NCBI GenBank assembly: GCA_037178975.1
Contig: JASJZH010000003.1
Location: 8,060,001 to 8,124,000, forward strand
DNA: 64,000 nt
Direction of reading: 5' to 3'
From: Oscheius tipulae
Taxonomy: Eukaryota > Nematoda > Chromadorea > Rhabditida > Rhabditidae
The notes under the pieces: generated by a model
Told to the model about the DNA's origin: nothing
The model's input: the letters and a program-made list of their open reading frames with translations, nothing else
Databases searched by the model: none
In this document: positions 25,351 through 38,244 of the stretch, one piece after another
How positions within the stretch are numbered: position 1 is the stretch's first letter
Layout of the letters: each line of letters starts with the position of its first letter
Made by a program: the position numbers and the translations under genes

Positions 25351-28087
25351 ATGGCCACGTTTGATGAAGTCGAGCGAAGATCGAAGCTGGCTGTCGTACC
25401 AAAATCTGCCAGTGATGGAAAGGTCTGTTTTTGTCGTAAATTTTTGATTAAAGGTGGCTTTTAGGTGGTCAAACTTGCCCCAAAAACGTTGCAAACCGAG
25501 AGAGAAGTGAGGACGGTGCTTCCAGAGGAGCAGTATCTGAACAATTTGGAAAAGATCATAGTCAAAGACTACTTTCCGGAGCTGCCGAAGCTCAAGGCTC
25601 AGGCCGAGTACATGGATGCGAAGGAGCGCAACGATGTTGCCAAGATGAGGGAGCTGCAGGTCCGCTACAAGACTACAACCACGGACAGGAGGTTTGTGAT
25701 ATTTTTCTGACTTTTTTCGACCACAAAAAAATTTCAGAACAAGTCCCACATTCGCCGGCAAATCACCAAATGGGAACGCTTCTCCCGACGAGTTCGATCC
25801 CTCAGCACCGGGGCCAAGTCGCAAGAATGATCCGTCCCCGCTCCCATTCGCCAACGAGGAAGGCGACAACGAGGTGCAGAAAAAGAAGAAAAAGCCCATC
25901 GATTCGATGACGATAGATAGTAAGCTCTTTCTGTAACTTTTTTCCAAATTTTCTTCAGAATATTTGAACAAGTTCACGTCGGAAGACAACGCGAGTTTCG
26001 AGGAGCTCAGCGCTCTGGCCGAGAAGAGAGAAAAGGCCAAGAATGCGTGGCTCTATGAGGCTGCCGAACTGCACAACAAGGAGAAGATTGTGAGGCATGC
26101 GATTGCGGCAAGTGCCGATGTTCAGCTGGCTCTTCGTTACAGGTATGTGGGCTCCAATTTGTTGTAAATTCTATCATGCTATAGCGCTTTGTTTCTAGTC
26201 ATTTTTCGCTCTAAATTGATGCTATTTAATCTTCGAAAACGTAGAAAATTTAAGTAGTTTTGCCAGATACAATTTCGGTCATGCTTTCGAGTACTTTACT
26301 CGGAAACATGTGGTCGTTTGAAGTTAAAAAGACCGGGAACCTAGAGCGCATAGCGCATTGAACTTTTTAAGATCAATTAATGAGTCCTTTACAGCGAGGA
26401 AGACCGCCCAGTAGCCCTCGACAACTGGAGTTACAAGGTCCGAAGCACCGTTCTTTTCAATCCCGACGGAGCCGCCCTCACAGACGAGGAGAAGGTCGAG
26501 TTGGCCTTGAAGAATCAGAAGGAAATAAACAAGTCCGGTACCCGATTCCCCGAAGATGTCAAAAACAAGCCGAGCGGGTCTGTGATGGCTCGAGCCGCTA
26601 TGTATCAGGCTGCCAACAACGCGGGAAGAGTGGACATTCTGGGACAGGAAGCCGGCTACAATTCGAAGTCGTTGGGAGTGCTGGTGACGCCGAGTCCGGC
26701 TCCAGGTGTGCATATCATTAGTTTTTTGGCCGTCTATACTGCAATACATAGAACCCAAAACATTACCGAACGGCACTGGAGATCAACCTACAACTTTATT
26801 TCCAGATTCTTATTGTTAGGCAGTTTTTGTTTTAAAACTGAAAAGGCATACATTAGAGGAGAGGCAGTAGGCCACAGGCTGCCCGATAGTTCTGGTCATT
26901 TCCAGTCGTTTTTTTCGCAAAGTCACCTTTGAAATTTAAAAAAAAAAATAGCAGCAAGTAGGAACGAACAGGCTTGCCAATGGGTTAAAACACGAAATTG
27001 GACCCTAATGCCCAAGTTTTCAGGCGTGGAAGACTCTCCCTTCATGACCTGGGGTTCAATTGACGGCACCCCTTTCCGTCTGGATGCTCCAGATAGCGTG
27101 GATCTGCTCGACGGTGCTCCGACTTTTAAGATCCCCGAAGTCCCCTACCGCGAGCAAATAGCCCAAGGAATCCATGAGACCATAGCTGAGCGGTACAGAA
27201 ACAAGCGGAAGACGGCTCTAGCCGCGGCGGAACGTGCTCAGTATGATTTTCCTCCATTTTCTCGAAAATTGACTCAATTTTCAGCAAAACACCGTCATTT
27301 GGCTCCTCGAGATCGACTGAAAAGGTGTCACTTTTGTCACCGGCAGCCCGACGACTTGTGACGAACAAGCTAGGAATTCGACTCAGTACGGGAAAGAGCT
27401 TCAATACGCCGAATACACCTTCTTCGAGGGGGTAGGATTCGTCATTAGGGTGAAAATATGCAGAATTTCAGAATCAGGACCCCGGGAACTGGCGGCTCCA
27501 CATCGTCAAAAACGCCAATTTCTTCGATGATCAAACGCGTACCAAAAACACCGAAATCTGCAGCGGCTTCAACAACACCGTCACTGTCCTCGTTGACGGA
27601 CAATCTCATGCCGGTACGTCCCATTTTGTGACAAATTGCGGTGAGGCGACAGTACCTTGTCGTTGAATACGTAACCGTTTATAGTCTGTTCAGGAACGGG
27701 ATTGATTGGCGGCATACTGTAGAATTTTTCCTCTCGGGATCCGCTGCGCCTGCCATTTTACATTTGGCAGCAGATTTCACCCGATTTTCTATTATTTTTT
27801 TTTGCTCCAGTGAGTAAATGGGGGAAAACAGCTCAAAATTCTGAAAATTTGCAACAACAGACGGGTAAATAGATCTCGTAGTGAGCCTCGAAAAAAGAAA
27901 AGTCGTTCCGTCAATAGTGAGAAGATCTCTTCTCACGACTTATCTGATGACCCTTAGCTCAAATAAACCGATAGAGAAGGTCTCTGATACCCCAGACACT
28001 ATTCAGAAAATCCCAACAATAATCACTCCATTTCAGACTAGACCCTCCGACTCCAAGCAGCGACCCTCCGCCGGCGACTTCTTCTAA
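25351..28087 (+). CDS. ess-2: Splicing factor ESS2 homologue (DGCR14)
   Basis: ESS2/DGCR14 is a nuclear protein of the spliceosomal C complex; in C. elegans it affects splice-site accuracy. Nine exons (25351-25422, 25465-25691, 25738-25919, 25959-26142, 26395-26705, 27024-27240, 27285-27431, 27472-27613, 28037-28087) join in phase to 510 residues, close to the family length. Matches to the human protein include YLNNLEKIIVKDYFPELPKL, FTSEDNASFEEL, VTPSPAPGV, MTWGSIDGTPFR, LTDNLMP and the extreme C-terminus AGDFF (human ASDFF). The middle is charged and helical, the C-terminal third Ser/Thr/Pro-rich. A cag acceptor 17 nt before the ATG has no local donor. Confidence 0.95.
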
Positions 28088-28200
28088 CTTCGCCGATGCT
28101 ACTAATAATGTATTTCAATTTCTTTAATCGTATATTTACTTTTCTGGGTCGTAAAGTGTGATTAAAACGGAATGTTTATAAACAATTAGGGAATTCAAAT

Positions 28201-28676
28201 TTACAAGCTGCTCCTAAGCTTCTTCTCGTTCTCGTCGGCGAATTGGTCGAAATATTTGGCGACGTACCAGCACGTCGGCTTGACATGGTAGCCATGTTCG
28301 TCCGCGTAGCGCAGTCCCTCCTTGACCAGCAGCTTCGCGACGCCTTTTCCCTGCTCCTCCGGCGGCGTAACGGTGTGCTCAAAGTCCAGAATTTTGTTTG
28401 GGAGCTCGGTGTAGGAGAGATATGCCTTCGAGCCGGAGTCTGCAAGAAAAGATTTGAGCTGAAAAAATGGGAATTTTAAAGGGTTTCTAGCTGCAAAAGA
28501 CCTTCGAATTGGTTGTTTGGGAACGAATGCAGGGTCAAGAAATAAAAAAAAGACGGCTAGAAACGGCGTTTCTTTGAATATGGACTGCACTTTTGGAGAC
28601 ATATACAGGAAAACATGGGCTTACCGAACTTGATGAAGAATTCCAGGGCTTTCTTGCAGTGCTGGACACGGAGCAT
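28201..28676 (-). CDS. natd1-like: NATD1-like GNAT-fold N-acetyltransferase domain protein
   Basis: Two exons (28676-28625 and 28439-28201, stop TAA) join in phase to 96 residues, close to human NATD1 (113). The GNAT-like core is visible: AYLSYTELPNKILDFEHTVT, then the acetyl-CoA loop EEQGKGVAKLL (R/Q-x2-G-x-G/A type), followed by EHGYHVKPTCWYVAKY, which aligns with the family's LTCWYIQKY. The substrate of this family is unknown, so I assign no reaction beyond probable acetyl transfer. The cag acceptor lies one base before the ATG. The short N-terminus lacks the leading segment of the human protein. Confidence 0.88.
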
Positions 28677-29496
28677 CCTGAAAGTTTGTGAATATTGATA
28701 GAGCGAAGAATAAAAAAGCGAGATCTGACTGTATTCATCGGTCTAAACTTCTATTTGATTCCCTGGTATTGCTGAGGAAAAAACAAAGAGGAAACTTGTG
28801 GAAAACAATGATACGATGGCTGTCCGAACTCGCTAAGTCCAAGTAGCGACTTTAAAATAGGGTGTCACATTTGTTTGTTGGTCTTTTGACCTTTCAGGGT
28901 GTTTTCCCGATAAAAATAGATCCAAATAAGATCAAGAACGTAGGAAAAAGGCTAGAAACAAACAACAGTTGGCCTGACAGGTAATGTTTTTCGATTACGG
29001 GTGTTTTTGCTTGTATTTTAGCTGGGTAAAAAGGCATGTCAGCTACTACCATTCTACATTGGTCGCAGTGAGAAGCATTGTAATTTTGAGACAAGATCTG
29101 TCAGAAAAACGATAGAAATTTAGCAAGAAATGTGACAGGACGTGGAATAAAAAATTGCTCGTCGCCACGAAAATGTCCAGAGGGAGATACGAAAGTTTGC
29201 GTCTCCGACATTTGTGCGGGGATTCAAACTGCCCAAAATTCAACTTTTCTAATCGCTCTCCTTATGCTAATTTTTTCTTCAGTTTTTTTTTCCCATATTC
29301 TCTCTTCAAATAGCTTCAAATGGACAAAACGACAAGTAGACAGTAAAATTGTCGATTGGACAAGAAAAATCAGCCAAAACAAACTGGAAAATAGTGCAAA
29401 ACAGTTTATTACAGGGAAAGCAATTAAATGCTCGGGAAACGGGACGAATGTTGACTAGAAGAAGGTTGGAAAAAAGATAGAATCACAACAGGAAAG
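28677..29496. other. Intergenic region between JIP3 3' end and NATD1-like start
   Basis: About 820 bp between two minus-strand genes. It contains one plus-strand frame (about 29090-29458) with four Cys and a hydrophobic stretch; I list it as a finding, not a gene. Nothing else is recognised. Confidence 0.4.
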
Positions 29497-32400
29497 TTAT
29501 TTAGAAACGACTGGTAGGTCTGCATCCACTTCCCAAATAATCAGCTGTGAGAGATCTCTGGCTCCGCCAGAGGAGCCCTTTTGCCTTACTGGCTCGTTTT
29601 CTTCTCCTGTAAAACCTCATTTTTGGATACGAAAATGGGAACATACCCATTCGGAAGTCAATGTATCCGTCACCGCCTGAGATCACTAGCATCTTGCGTA
29701 GCTCTGCCTCCTCTTCGCTGGAAGGAGCACCCGGAACCGAGAGGAAGAACTGGAAATGGTACTGTCACTGTCACTGTACTCACCTTGACACTGTCCTTAT
29801 GGCCATGGAACGATAGTTGTGCTTGTGTCAGATTACAATAAGGAATGTAGCCGCCACTCGTCTTCGATTTTTCGTCAATCTTGCCCACAACTCTGACGAG
29901 ACCACCAGGACCGCTAGACTTCTTCTTCGAATCGGTAGTCTCTATTTTCTGTTCCAGGCTTTCGTTCAGAGGAACAGAGATGATGACTCCGGTGCCCGTA
30001 CCGATCCACAGACGTCTATTGGAGATCAGGAGAGCAGTGGTTCTCATGTAGGAGAAGTCGAGACGGGAGGTTCCAAGCATTTTGGTCACGTAGGGCTCGA
30101 TGTCTACGTCTTGAAGGTGCTCGAAGGTATGAGCGTGGAACAGTCTAAATAGCTCAGAATGAGACAGTGACAGTGACAGTACCTCAATGAAGAATCCAGT
30201 CGAATACTGATCCAGACTCCAGCTCCCAGCCATTGCATGTTCCTAACCTGACTGTCCTTCCGCGGATGGGCTGTGAAAACTTTCTAAAATTCTTCATGCA
30301 CCCTGACTCTTTTCCAACTGACCACAATCTGTAGTGACTCTCCGTCCAGAACAACTATGCAGTTCTTGTAGGCGGCCCAGATGTTACCGGCCACCACACA
30401 GAGAGATCTGACAGAGGAAGTCTCCTTCCCTACTCGAATCACGTGGTAGCCAATGTCAGCCCACTCTCCGTTCTTGTCCCTGTGGAAGACGGCGATGGCT
30501 CCATTGGCCAGAGCAGCGAAGACTCGGCCGCGGTAGTGCCTGAAAGTGACTTTGTTTCATGGGAATGTTGGCATATTTGGTTTTATTTTGAAGCACTTGG
30601 TGTGCCAGAGACGATAAGACTACTTTTAGGAGCAGAGAGTGTGGCTGACTTGGAATTTTTCTGCGGCGTTGATATGTACGAATCAGAGCCCGCCGCCGTC
30701 TTCCGATAAATTTTAATTTTTTTGTGGCAAAAACAAGAAATTTCAGCTTTGCTGTGCTTTACATAGTTGTAGAACTTGATGAGAGGTACAACATTGTAAA
30801 ATATCACGAGATCTAAAATTTTGGCCTTGAACCCGAAATGGGGCTGTGAAATATCGCGCTCCTGTTGCTCATGAACCAACTTCCATTAACTTCTCATATT
30901 TTCCTAGCTCAATTGGTATCTTTTTCAAGATCTAAGTGTGAGAAAGACGATAAATTTCCAGAGCAGAGAGCCATGTGTGACTCATTTAGATTTTGCAGGC
31001 GGTGGACTGAGTCTGCTCAGCCGCATTAGTTTTCCGGCGCGGAACGAGCTTAGGTTTTGCGCACTGCACCAAAATTGTAATATGCTTTGACGAGTTCCTC
31101 TGCCCTGAAAAGTAATTTTAACATCTTTTTCACATTTAGAGCTCCAAAATGACACCGGACATGCCATGAGAATGGTCGGTTTTGGGTCAAAACCGCCAGG
31201 TGGAGAAGATCGAACTCACGTTATACTCAGCACAGCATCAGCCATTTTGATTCTCCTCAAACATTGCTTCCAAGCCGTGACAGCAGAATGGATGTAGATG
31301 TACTGGTTCTGACCTCCCATCCAAACTGTGGGCAAGGCACTGGTCATCTGTCCGCTGACCTCGTCGTACTTGCTCATAGCATCTCGGATGTGAGGAGGGA
31401 GAGCAGCTCGACCGACTTTTCCAGAAGCCGGGGATTGTTCGGCGGCTGAAAAAGAGTTTATTGTACTGTAAGAAGGGTTATGAGAGGTGCCATAACTTAA
31501 AAAGGCAAAAGGATTTAGCGCTAGCTGAGAGTCTACGGGTGCGACAACCACCAACACAACGAGAAAGACGGGACCTTTCATCTTTTCGAGCGGGATCAGC
31601 GGCTGGCTGAACAAGACCGGTTCTACGGCCTCTTGGGCCTCTTCTACACGTGGTAATGGTTTCTTGGCTAAAATTTCGGGTGTTTTGTGATAAGACCCAT
31701 TCTCTGTCTCTGTCTGCTTTACTCAAAACTAGGCTGAAAACAGTTGACAATCGGGTAGGATACTGGAGCTTGGAGTCGAGGCGAGAGACCAGGGACAACG
31801 TCCTATTAGAAAAGCACACTTCCTGTCAGGTGTAATACCTTGCTATAACTTAGTCAGCTCGGCTTTGGGCTTCTGCCAATGGACGTTGTCATCTGCTACG
31901 CTCTACCCAAAGTTCAGTACTCCCTACCCAACTCTCAACTGTAAGTATCTTCTCTCTGTCCTTCTGTCTTTCTATCTCTCTATCTCTCTATTTCTCTACC
32001 TCTTTGTCTCGCAGTCTCTCTGCCTTTTCATATCTTTCTGTCTCTTTGTTTCTGATTCTTTGACTCACCTGGAACGACAGTCGAGCTTGTAGCTTCAGCT
32101 TCGGAGACACTAACTGAAACCAACGACATTAGGGAAACATGCAACTAGGAAGACAGTGACAGCGACATCAAGACTCACAATCTCTGTTCCTCTTCGGACT
32201 GGGCTTCATGTCATTGGAACAGTAGGTAGGCACTCCATCCTCGGAATCCTCCATTCTTCGAAGTTCGACCCATTCACAGGCTCCAAGATCAGCAGGGTCT
32301 CCCATACTTTCCGGAACCTCCTTGACCTTTCCACCTCCTGTCAGGAACTTCTTCGCTGTATGTTCATCCAGAACAGGGTCCTGTTCCATGACTCCCGGGA

Positions 32401-35400
32401 CTCCACACATTGACAGAAGGTGAGAGTCACAGGCATCGAAGGTCTCAATGACATTGTTCGGGTTGTTGGCATCAAGTACAGCCACGAGACTCTGTCCCTG
32501 ATTGGAACTTCCAATCCAGACTAGAGAAGAGGATTCCCATTCCAGGAGTTCGCTTTCACGGGCGTCCAAGGCTCTGGCTCTCTGGAAATTGAATGGTACT
32601 GAGAGACAGAGAGATAGAGAGACAGAGTGACAGTAAAACAAGAGACAGAGAGACAGATAGAGAGAACTTACAGTCGAGAATTGGGTAGACTACTGGAAGG
32701 TAGCTGGCGACAACGTCCATTGGTAGAAGCACATAGTCGAACTGACAAATTAGAGCAAGGCATTACACCTGACAGAAACTGTCAAGTCAATGTTCCTAAT
32801 CATACTCTAGTCAGTTCGACGATGTGCTACCCGACAAGGATGTTGTCCCATGAAATCCCCTCGTCGTGACTACCGACTCCGACTGTGAGTCTCTTTTTTG
32901 AATACTACAGACAGCCAGAGACATAGTCACCTACCGAGATCTCGTTCTCCAGCTGGTCATGTCCCTCATGTTTACCGACCTTCTTCGCACAGGGCGAGAA
33001 GAAGACAGGGTCCCCAACGATAAAATTGCCATCTTTCCCTCGTCCACCCCTTAAAATCACTCCCGTTGAGCACCAGACCTGCGAAATTTATGCATTAGGG
33101 TCATTTTTCTTGGCGAGAACACACCTTGAGGGCTGGCTGATTGTCAAGTAGTGGGCGACAACAGACCGGGACTGGGACCATGGGAGAATTCGTGGAGGCC
33201 TCGACGGCTGGAAGTGACCATCCGTAGGCCTAAGATTGTAAAAATTCATGGAAAATTTAAGCGATAGTACCTCAATCCGTCCACTGTCATCCCTCTTGAC
33301 ATGCTCCCTGACCAGCTTGTACTGCTCTCGTCTTTCGGCTGCTCGTCTCTCGGAGATTCTGTAATACTAAAATACTTAACGGCTTATCTATACTGTCTCC
33401 GATTATAGCTTCAAGTCCAAATTTGATAAAAAAATATTGTTTCAGCACCGTTTGTACATACGATTATATTAAATTTTTGAATTCTTCATCGCCAGAACTT
33501 TCCAGTCCTTTTACTTTTTTAGTTTTCGTGTTCAAGAACCCATTTTTTAGTTTTATGATGTCCTAAAAAGTTGTAGCCCAGAACAAGGGCTACAACTTTG
33601 CAGAACACCACAATCCGTGAAAATATTTTTCTAAGACTGGGACTGAGCTCGCGCTTCGAAACTGTAGGGTCCTTCAGACCGCACAAACCAGAATTTTATT
33701 GACTAGGAAATTGATTCTTTTAGATTGGCAGAAATATAAAATATCATTATTTTCGGTTAGAGCTGGTGCGAAGTGACTATGAGTATTTGATGCGCTCTTT
33801 CCGGCACAAGTGATCTCAAATGCACGAATTAGTCTTCCAGTTTCTACTTGTTCATCTTTCCAGCTTTGCAGAATGCCTTTTGAATTCGGTTCCCAAAAGT
33901 TCTTTCTGTGCTGAAAGGCTGCGGAACCATTTAAATTTCAGGAAAATCACGACACAGGTTCACAACACAACACAGGAAAGATAGAAGGTTTATGGCTGAA
34001 CCCGCATTTGCCTTTTTGTCTCTTTGTCAATATGGCAAGTGTCTTTCGTGAAAATGAAAGCTCTCAAAAAGTGAGGAAAAAAGTGAACTAGGAGGCGACT
34101 GACGTGTCTGGATCGATGTACTCCATGCTTCTGGTCATCTTGCCTCTCGAGTCGGCTCGGGACGTGGCACGACGTTGATTCGTAGGGGAAAGAGACTCGC
34201 CAAAGAGACCAGAGAAGCTGAAAAATGTATTTTCTATATTATCTTGTAATCATCGCCCTGATTTTCAGTGTCTAAAGTTACCATAACCCTCTTCGTCCAA
34301 AGTTTTTTCAAGGAATTCAGTACTAGGCGCCGCCCGCTGTCTTGTAAAATCTAATTTTAGTATAGAAGAAAGCGTTCTCAAGTCTTTTGATGTTCTGCAA
34401 AGTTGTAGAGCCAATCAAACTTCACAACTCTGCAGAAAGTTCAAAAAAATTGTTTTCGATTAGAACAAGCAACAATTAGAACAAGCAGCGGTCTGCCGCG
34501 CACTCCTGAACATTCAAGACCAAAATGTCCCGGAATATGTCAGATTATGTCAGCAGCTTATCAGACATGTCGGGCAAAGTGAAGCAACTCTTCGCATCTT
34601 TAAAACAAAGTGTAACTCACAAGTCCCAGATGCCACCCTTCTTCTGTTGAGGTTGCTGTTGCTGTTGTAGTTTTCTGGCTCTCTGCATCTCTGTCCACTT
34701 GAGGGATTCTTCTAGCTCCATTAGCTTCTCCTAAAGGCCAAAATGTATTTTACAGTGTTATAACTCACTTTATAGGTATTCCTGTCAATGAGGACTCTCT
34801 GCATTTCTGAGCGAGTGAATCTCTTCCTCTGAGCCAGAGGAACGTCTTCCTCATCGGCCTCGGCCTCTTTTTCGGCTAGTTTTGCCTTGACACTCTTCAA
34901 TTCTTCCTCGGTACGCTCTTGGTTCTCTTGCATCTTGATTCGGACCATTTCCAGACTGCGGATCTCTTCGCGAAGAATGTCGTTCTCACTGGAAATGGGA
35001 CAGGTCACGACTGTCTCTCTATTTCTCCGTCTGTCTCTCTGTCTATATGTCTGTCTCGCTGTCTTTCTATCTCTGTTTCTGTCACTGACCTGCAAAGCTC
35101 GTCAACCCGGGCAATCAGATCGTTCTTGACAATATTCAGAGCATTCTTCATGTCAAGAAGTTCAGTATTCTCCTTGATTAGGTTCTCCACCTCTCTGCCC
35201 ATTCCTGAAAAAGTATTTTAGCCTTTTGGCCTACCAGAGCAGAATGGCTTTTTTTGTTAGACTGATCAAGTCAAATTTTTTTAAACAGTAGCCATCCTTG
35301 TGTTTTTTCATGCACACCACACTCCGTATTTTTATACAGTTACTCGAAAACTGCAAAATATTACTTGTATGGGTTACAGTATCTTAGAAGTAGGCAACTG

Positions 35401-38244
35401 CATACTGTATTTGAAATTTTTGGGCGGGTTGTGGAATTTTCAAAAGTTCGTCTTTTCACGCGGTCTAAAGGCCAATTCTTTAAGATGCTCCGCAAAGTTG
35501 TAGCCCTCAATCTTCTCTACAACTTTACGGAACATCAAAACTTTCCAATATGCTTATTTAAGGACCGAAAAACCGGTTTTAAGTTACAGTACAGTTAGAA
35601 ACACAATCACACACCATTCAAAAACCTACCAATGAAAGTGTCGTTAACTGAAATTAGAAAAATTGTTAGTTTAAGTGAGAAAAGTTTTAAGAAAAACGTG
35701 CAACATGCCACAACAGTCCACGACACGAACCTAAATCGTCGTCCTCTTGTGAGAGCGAAGTGGTACGGGTGCCGAGCTCCTTCTCGAAGTTCTCATCTGC
35801 AGACACAACACAGTACAACGAAAAATAAACTTAGAAAAACAGAATCGGAAAACAGGACAAAGCGGACAATACTACAGGGAACGACACGAGATTCGAGCCC
35901 CTACCGGCTGAGGCAAATTCAGCTGGGTCTACGATGTTGCCTGGAATCGGGAAAGTGTGGGGGTGAGATAGGATATAGGAGAAGAGTGTGAGGACGAGGA
36001 CATATGGGAATCAAGAGGAAAGTTTGTATTACACTTACCGGTCAAGTCAGCTCCTAAAGCATCCTCGGACTCGCCTCCTTCAGCAGATTCTCTGAAAATT
36101 GGTTGTTTTATGGTAGCTTGGGAAATTCAGGGAGCAAATGAAATACTCTCTAAGCTGCGGTGGTAGTATTAGGAATTTCGTCCTGTACACGCTAAAGTAT
36201 CCCAAAACATACCTTGGAACCTCCCCAGCTCCTTCTTCCGTCTGTTTAATCTTCACCGCCTCCTTGACCGGCGTCGGTTTCTTCTCCACAGCTTCCTCCA
36301 CAGCCAAATCTCTGGGCGAGGGCTCGACATCGGATGAGAACTCGTCTTGCCAGTCTAAAACTACTAACCGTACCAAAAACTTAACAAAAAGTATACCATC
36401 AGTGATGTGATTAGCCAAATTAACGTCCATGGTAGTGCTTTGTGTCATATGAGCACTGATGAGGTCGGAGACACCGCGAATACTGTTGGCGTCGACGCTG
36501 GCAGCCATTCCAAGCCTAAAAATAAGGTTTCACCTCGCAAAATGTGATGGTTAGCCCGAAAATTTGGTTAGAAAAAGACGAGAGACAGAGCAAACACAAG
36601 CAGAAACCAAAAAAGAAAGATTAGAACCCAGGTGCAGGAACTCACACGTAAGGCAAGCCTGACGGTAGGTAGCAGCTAAAAACAACAGGACAATCACGAC
36701 ACGACACCTATTGAAGGAGCCATGCTGAGGCGGTAGGGACGGAACAAAACACTCACTTATTGCGGAGTTGGGCAGCTGGGAGGGGCATGTTTTGCATGAG
36801 CTCGAATTTGTCGTTGCCCATCAGATATTTGGTCCTCTCCATGTGATCGACGTGGGTTCGAAGCAGGGTGTTGTACCTGGAAGGGTCTACTGTAAGTATC
36901 GGGCACAGTAACTGTCTCGATTCTGGTATGTCACTGTCTCTGTCACTATCTCTCACCCACCTCTCATGAAGCCGGTCAAACTCCGCCTTATTCTCTGTCT
37001 CCCTCTCCTCCATCCTGCTAGCATGGTCAGCCGCGTTTTTCGCCTTCAACTCGAGCATTCTCATGATACTCTCCAATGATTCGATCTTCTTCTCGAGCTC
37101 CTTTTTTTCTCCGACCATATTATCTTCAATTTCCATGTATTTGGTCTCGGCACCTCTCCGGGCAGCCTTTTCCCGCTCAAACTGGTTCAAGAGCTGTTCG
37201 TTGTCTTCTTTGAAAATTTCCAGGTCAGCTGCATGTTCGTCTCTCTCCAAAATTGTCATATCTAACGTTTCGAGCACGTTTACAACGAGCGGCATGATAT
37301 TCTGAAAGAATTTTTTAAGAAAAATACAAATGGGTCTACTTTGACAGAATCCTCGCCAGTCTTCTGGATCATGACCTCGAATTCACGATAGATTGAGGAG
37401 GCCAGTTGTTGTACCTTTCCAGACATGACTCTCGACTCATCACCCAGAGGCGATCCTGAGGTTCCGTAGACGATCTAAAATGATTTTTTTCAAGCTTTTG
37501 GAAACGTGAAAAGTCGATAATTTGAAGGAAATTATTTGTTTCTACTTATTTTGGAAAACAAAATTGAGCAAAAGTAAATTACAATAGGAAAAAAACAAAT
37601 AAAGTAACGTTGAAAAACAGACGGGAAATGGCCAACTCTCTTTCGAGGAATAAGCTGTAGCCGAAGGATTGTACTTTTCGTGACGGGCTTTTTTCTACAG
37701 TCAACAGTTTTGTTGCCCTGTGATTTTTTTCGATAGCTGGCAACAATTACAGTTTGCCACGTGACAATAACATGCCCCTCGGAATGAAAAACGTTCTTAA
37801 AAACTATTGTTATCCCGTACTGACCAAAAGAACATTATATAAATGTTATAAGAAATTATGAAAATAGTGAAAAGAGACAATACTATAGTCCGCTCCAAAC
37901 GAGGTCTTTATCACCAAAAAAGCGAGGAGCAGTCCGTGAAAAGGGACACAGCCTGTGCTGTAAAGCAAACAATAGAACAACACGCAAGAGTCGACCCAGG
38001 CCCGGGGTCTGGAACTGTTATGAAAGAGACTGACTGATGGGGCCGGCCAAAACTGTCTACTGGTCGGGGATTGTTGTAAACAAAGGTGGTGTCCTACCTC
38101 GAGAAAGAGAGAGAGAAGAAAGGAGATAAGAGCAGGGCCAGAAGGTCAATAAGGTGAGAGACAGATTGGCACAACATTGGTGGAATTTAAAAAAAAAACA
38201 ATTGAAAGTTGACTCACCTCTCCAGCTCCGACTCCTTCAGACAT
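29497..38244 (-). CDS. unc-16: JNK-interacting protein 3/4 scaffold (UNC-16/JIP3)
   Basis: JIP3/UNC-16 is a cytoplasmic scaffold linking kinesin-1 and dynein to vesicles and to JNK signalling in axons. I traced most of over 20 exons over 8.7 kb: start exon 38244-38218 (MSEGVGAGE), 37474-37340, 37301-36961, 36876-36757, 36515-36397, 36354-36213, 36091-36039, then smaller ones to the stop TAA at 29499-29497. In order: an RH1/coiled-coil N-terminus ([42 protein letters not shown]), the leucine-zipper segment [17 protein letters not shown], the RH2 motif [14 protein letters not shown], and a C-terminal beta-propeller-like region ([55 protein letters not shown]). Two in-frame mini-exons look alternative (see findings). 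Introns are loaded with GACAGAGA tracts, two MITEs and three hairpin repeats. Some internal exon edges are approximate. Confidence 0.93.
31741..31941. mobile_element. Tc1/mariner-like MITE, copy B (JIP3 intron)
   Basis: About 200 bp with long imperfect terminal inverted repeats. The left end starts CAGTTGACAATCGGGTAG; the reverse of the right end starts CAGTTGAGAGTTGGGTAG. Homology continues about 70 nt inward on both sides, through gacaacgtcc and the agaa-gc-c motif. The centre shares caaggtattacacctgaca with copy A. Pyrimidine TCTCTGTC repeats follow the right end directly. Confidence 0.75.
31960..32065. repeat. Degenerate (TCTCTGTC)n tract
   Basis: A low-complexity pyrimidine run (ctctgtccttctgtctttctatctc and so on) abutting MITE copy B inside a JIP3 intron. 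Confidence 0.7.
32671..32885. mobile_element. Tc1/mariner-like MITE, copy A (JIP3 intron)
   Basis: The best-preserved member of the family, about 215 bp. The left end CAGTCGAGAATTGGGTAG and the reverse of the right end CAGTCGGAGTCGGTAG begin inverted repeats about 75 nt long that both end in TCGAACTGAC. The unique centre is about 65 bp. CAGT ends next to TA-like flanks fit Tc1/mariner. A GACAGAGA tract (about 32600-32665) lies immediately to the left. Confidence 0.8.
33557..33608. repeat. Short hairpin repeat, copy 1
   Basis: A palindrome with core arms aaagttgtagccc and gggctacaacttt around a short loop, with an outer arm ending gcagaacac. It lies in a JIP3 intron and belongs to a family with copies at 34389, 35484 and 41357. 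Confidence 0.7.
34389..34442. repeat. Short hairpin repeat, copy 2
   Basis: The left arm gatgttctgcaaagttgtag is matched by an imperfect right arm cacaactctgcagaaagttc, in a JIP3 intron. Confidence 0.65.
35484..35535. repeat. Short hairpin repeat, copy 3
   Basis: The left arm gatgctccgcaaagttgtag and right arm ctacaactttacggaacatc form a near-perfect 20-bp stem with a loop of about 12 nt, in a JIP3 intron. Confidence 0.7.
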
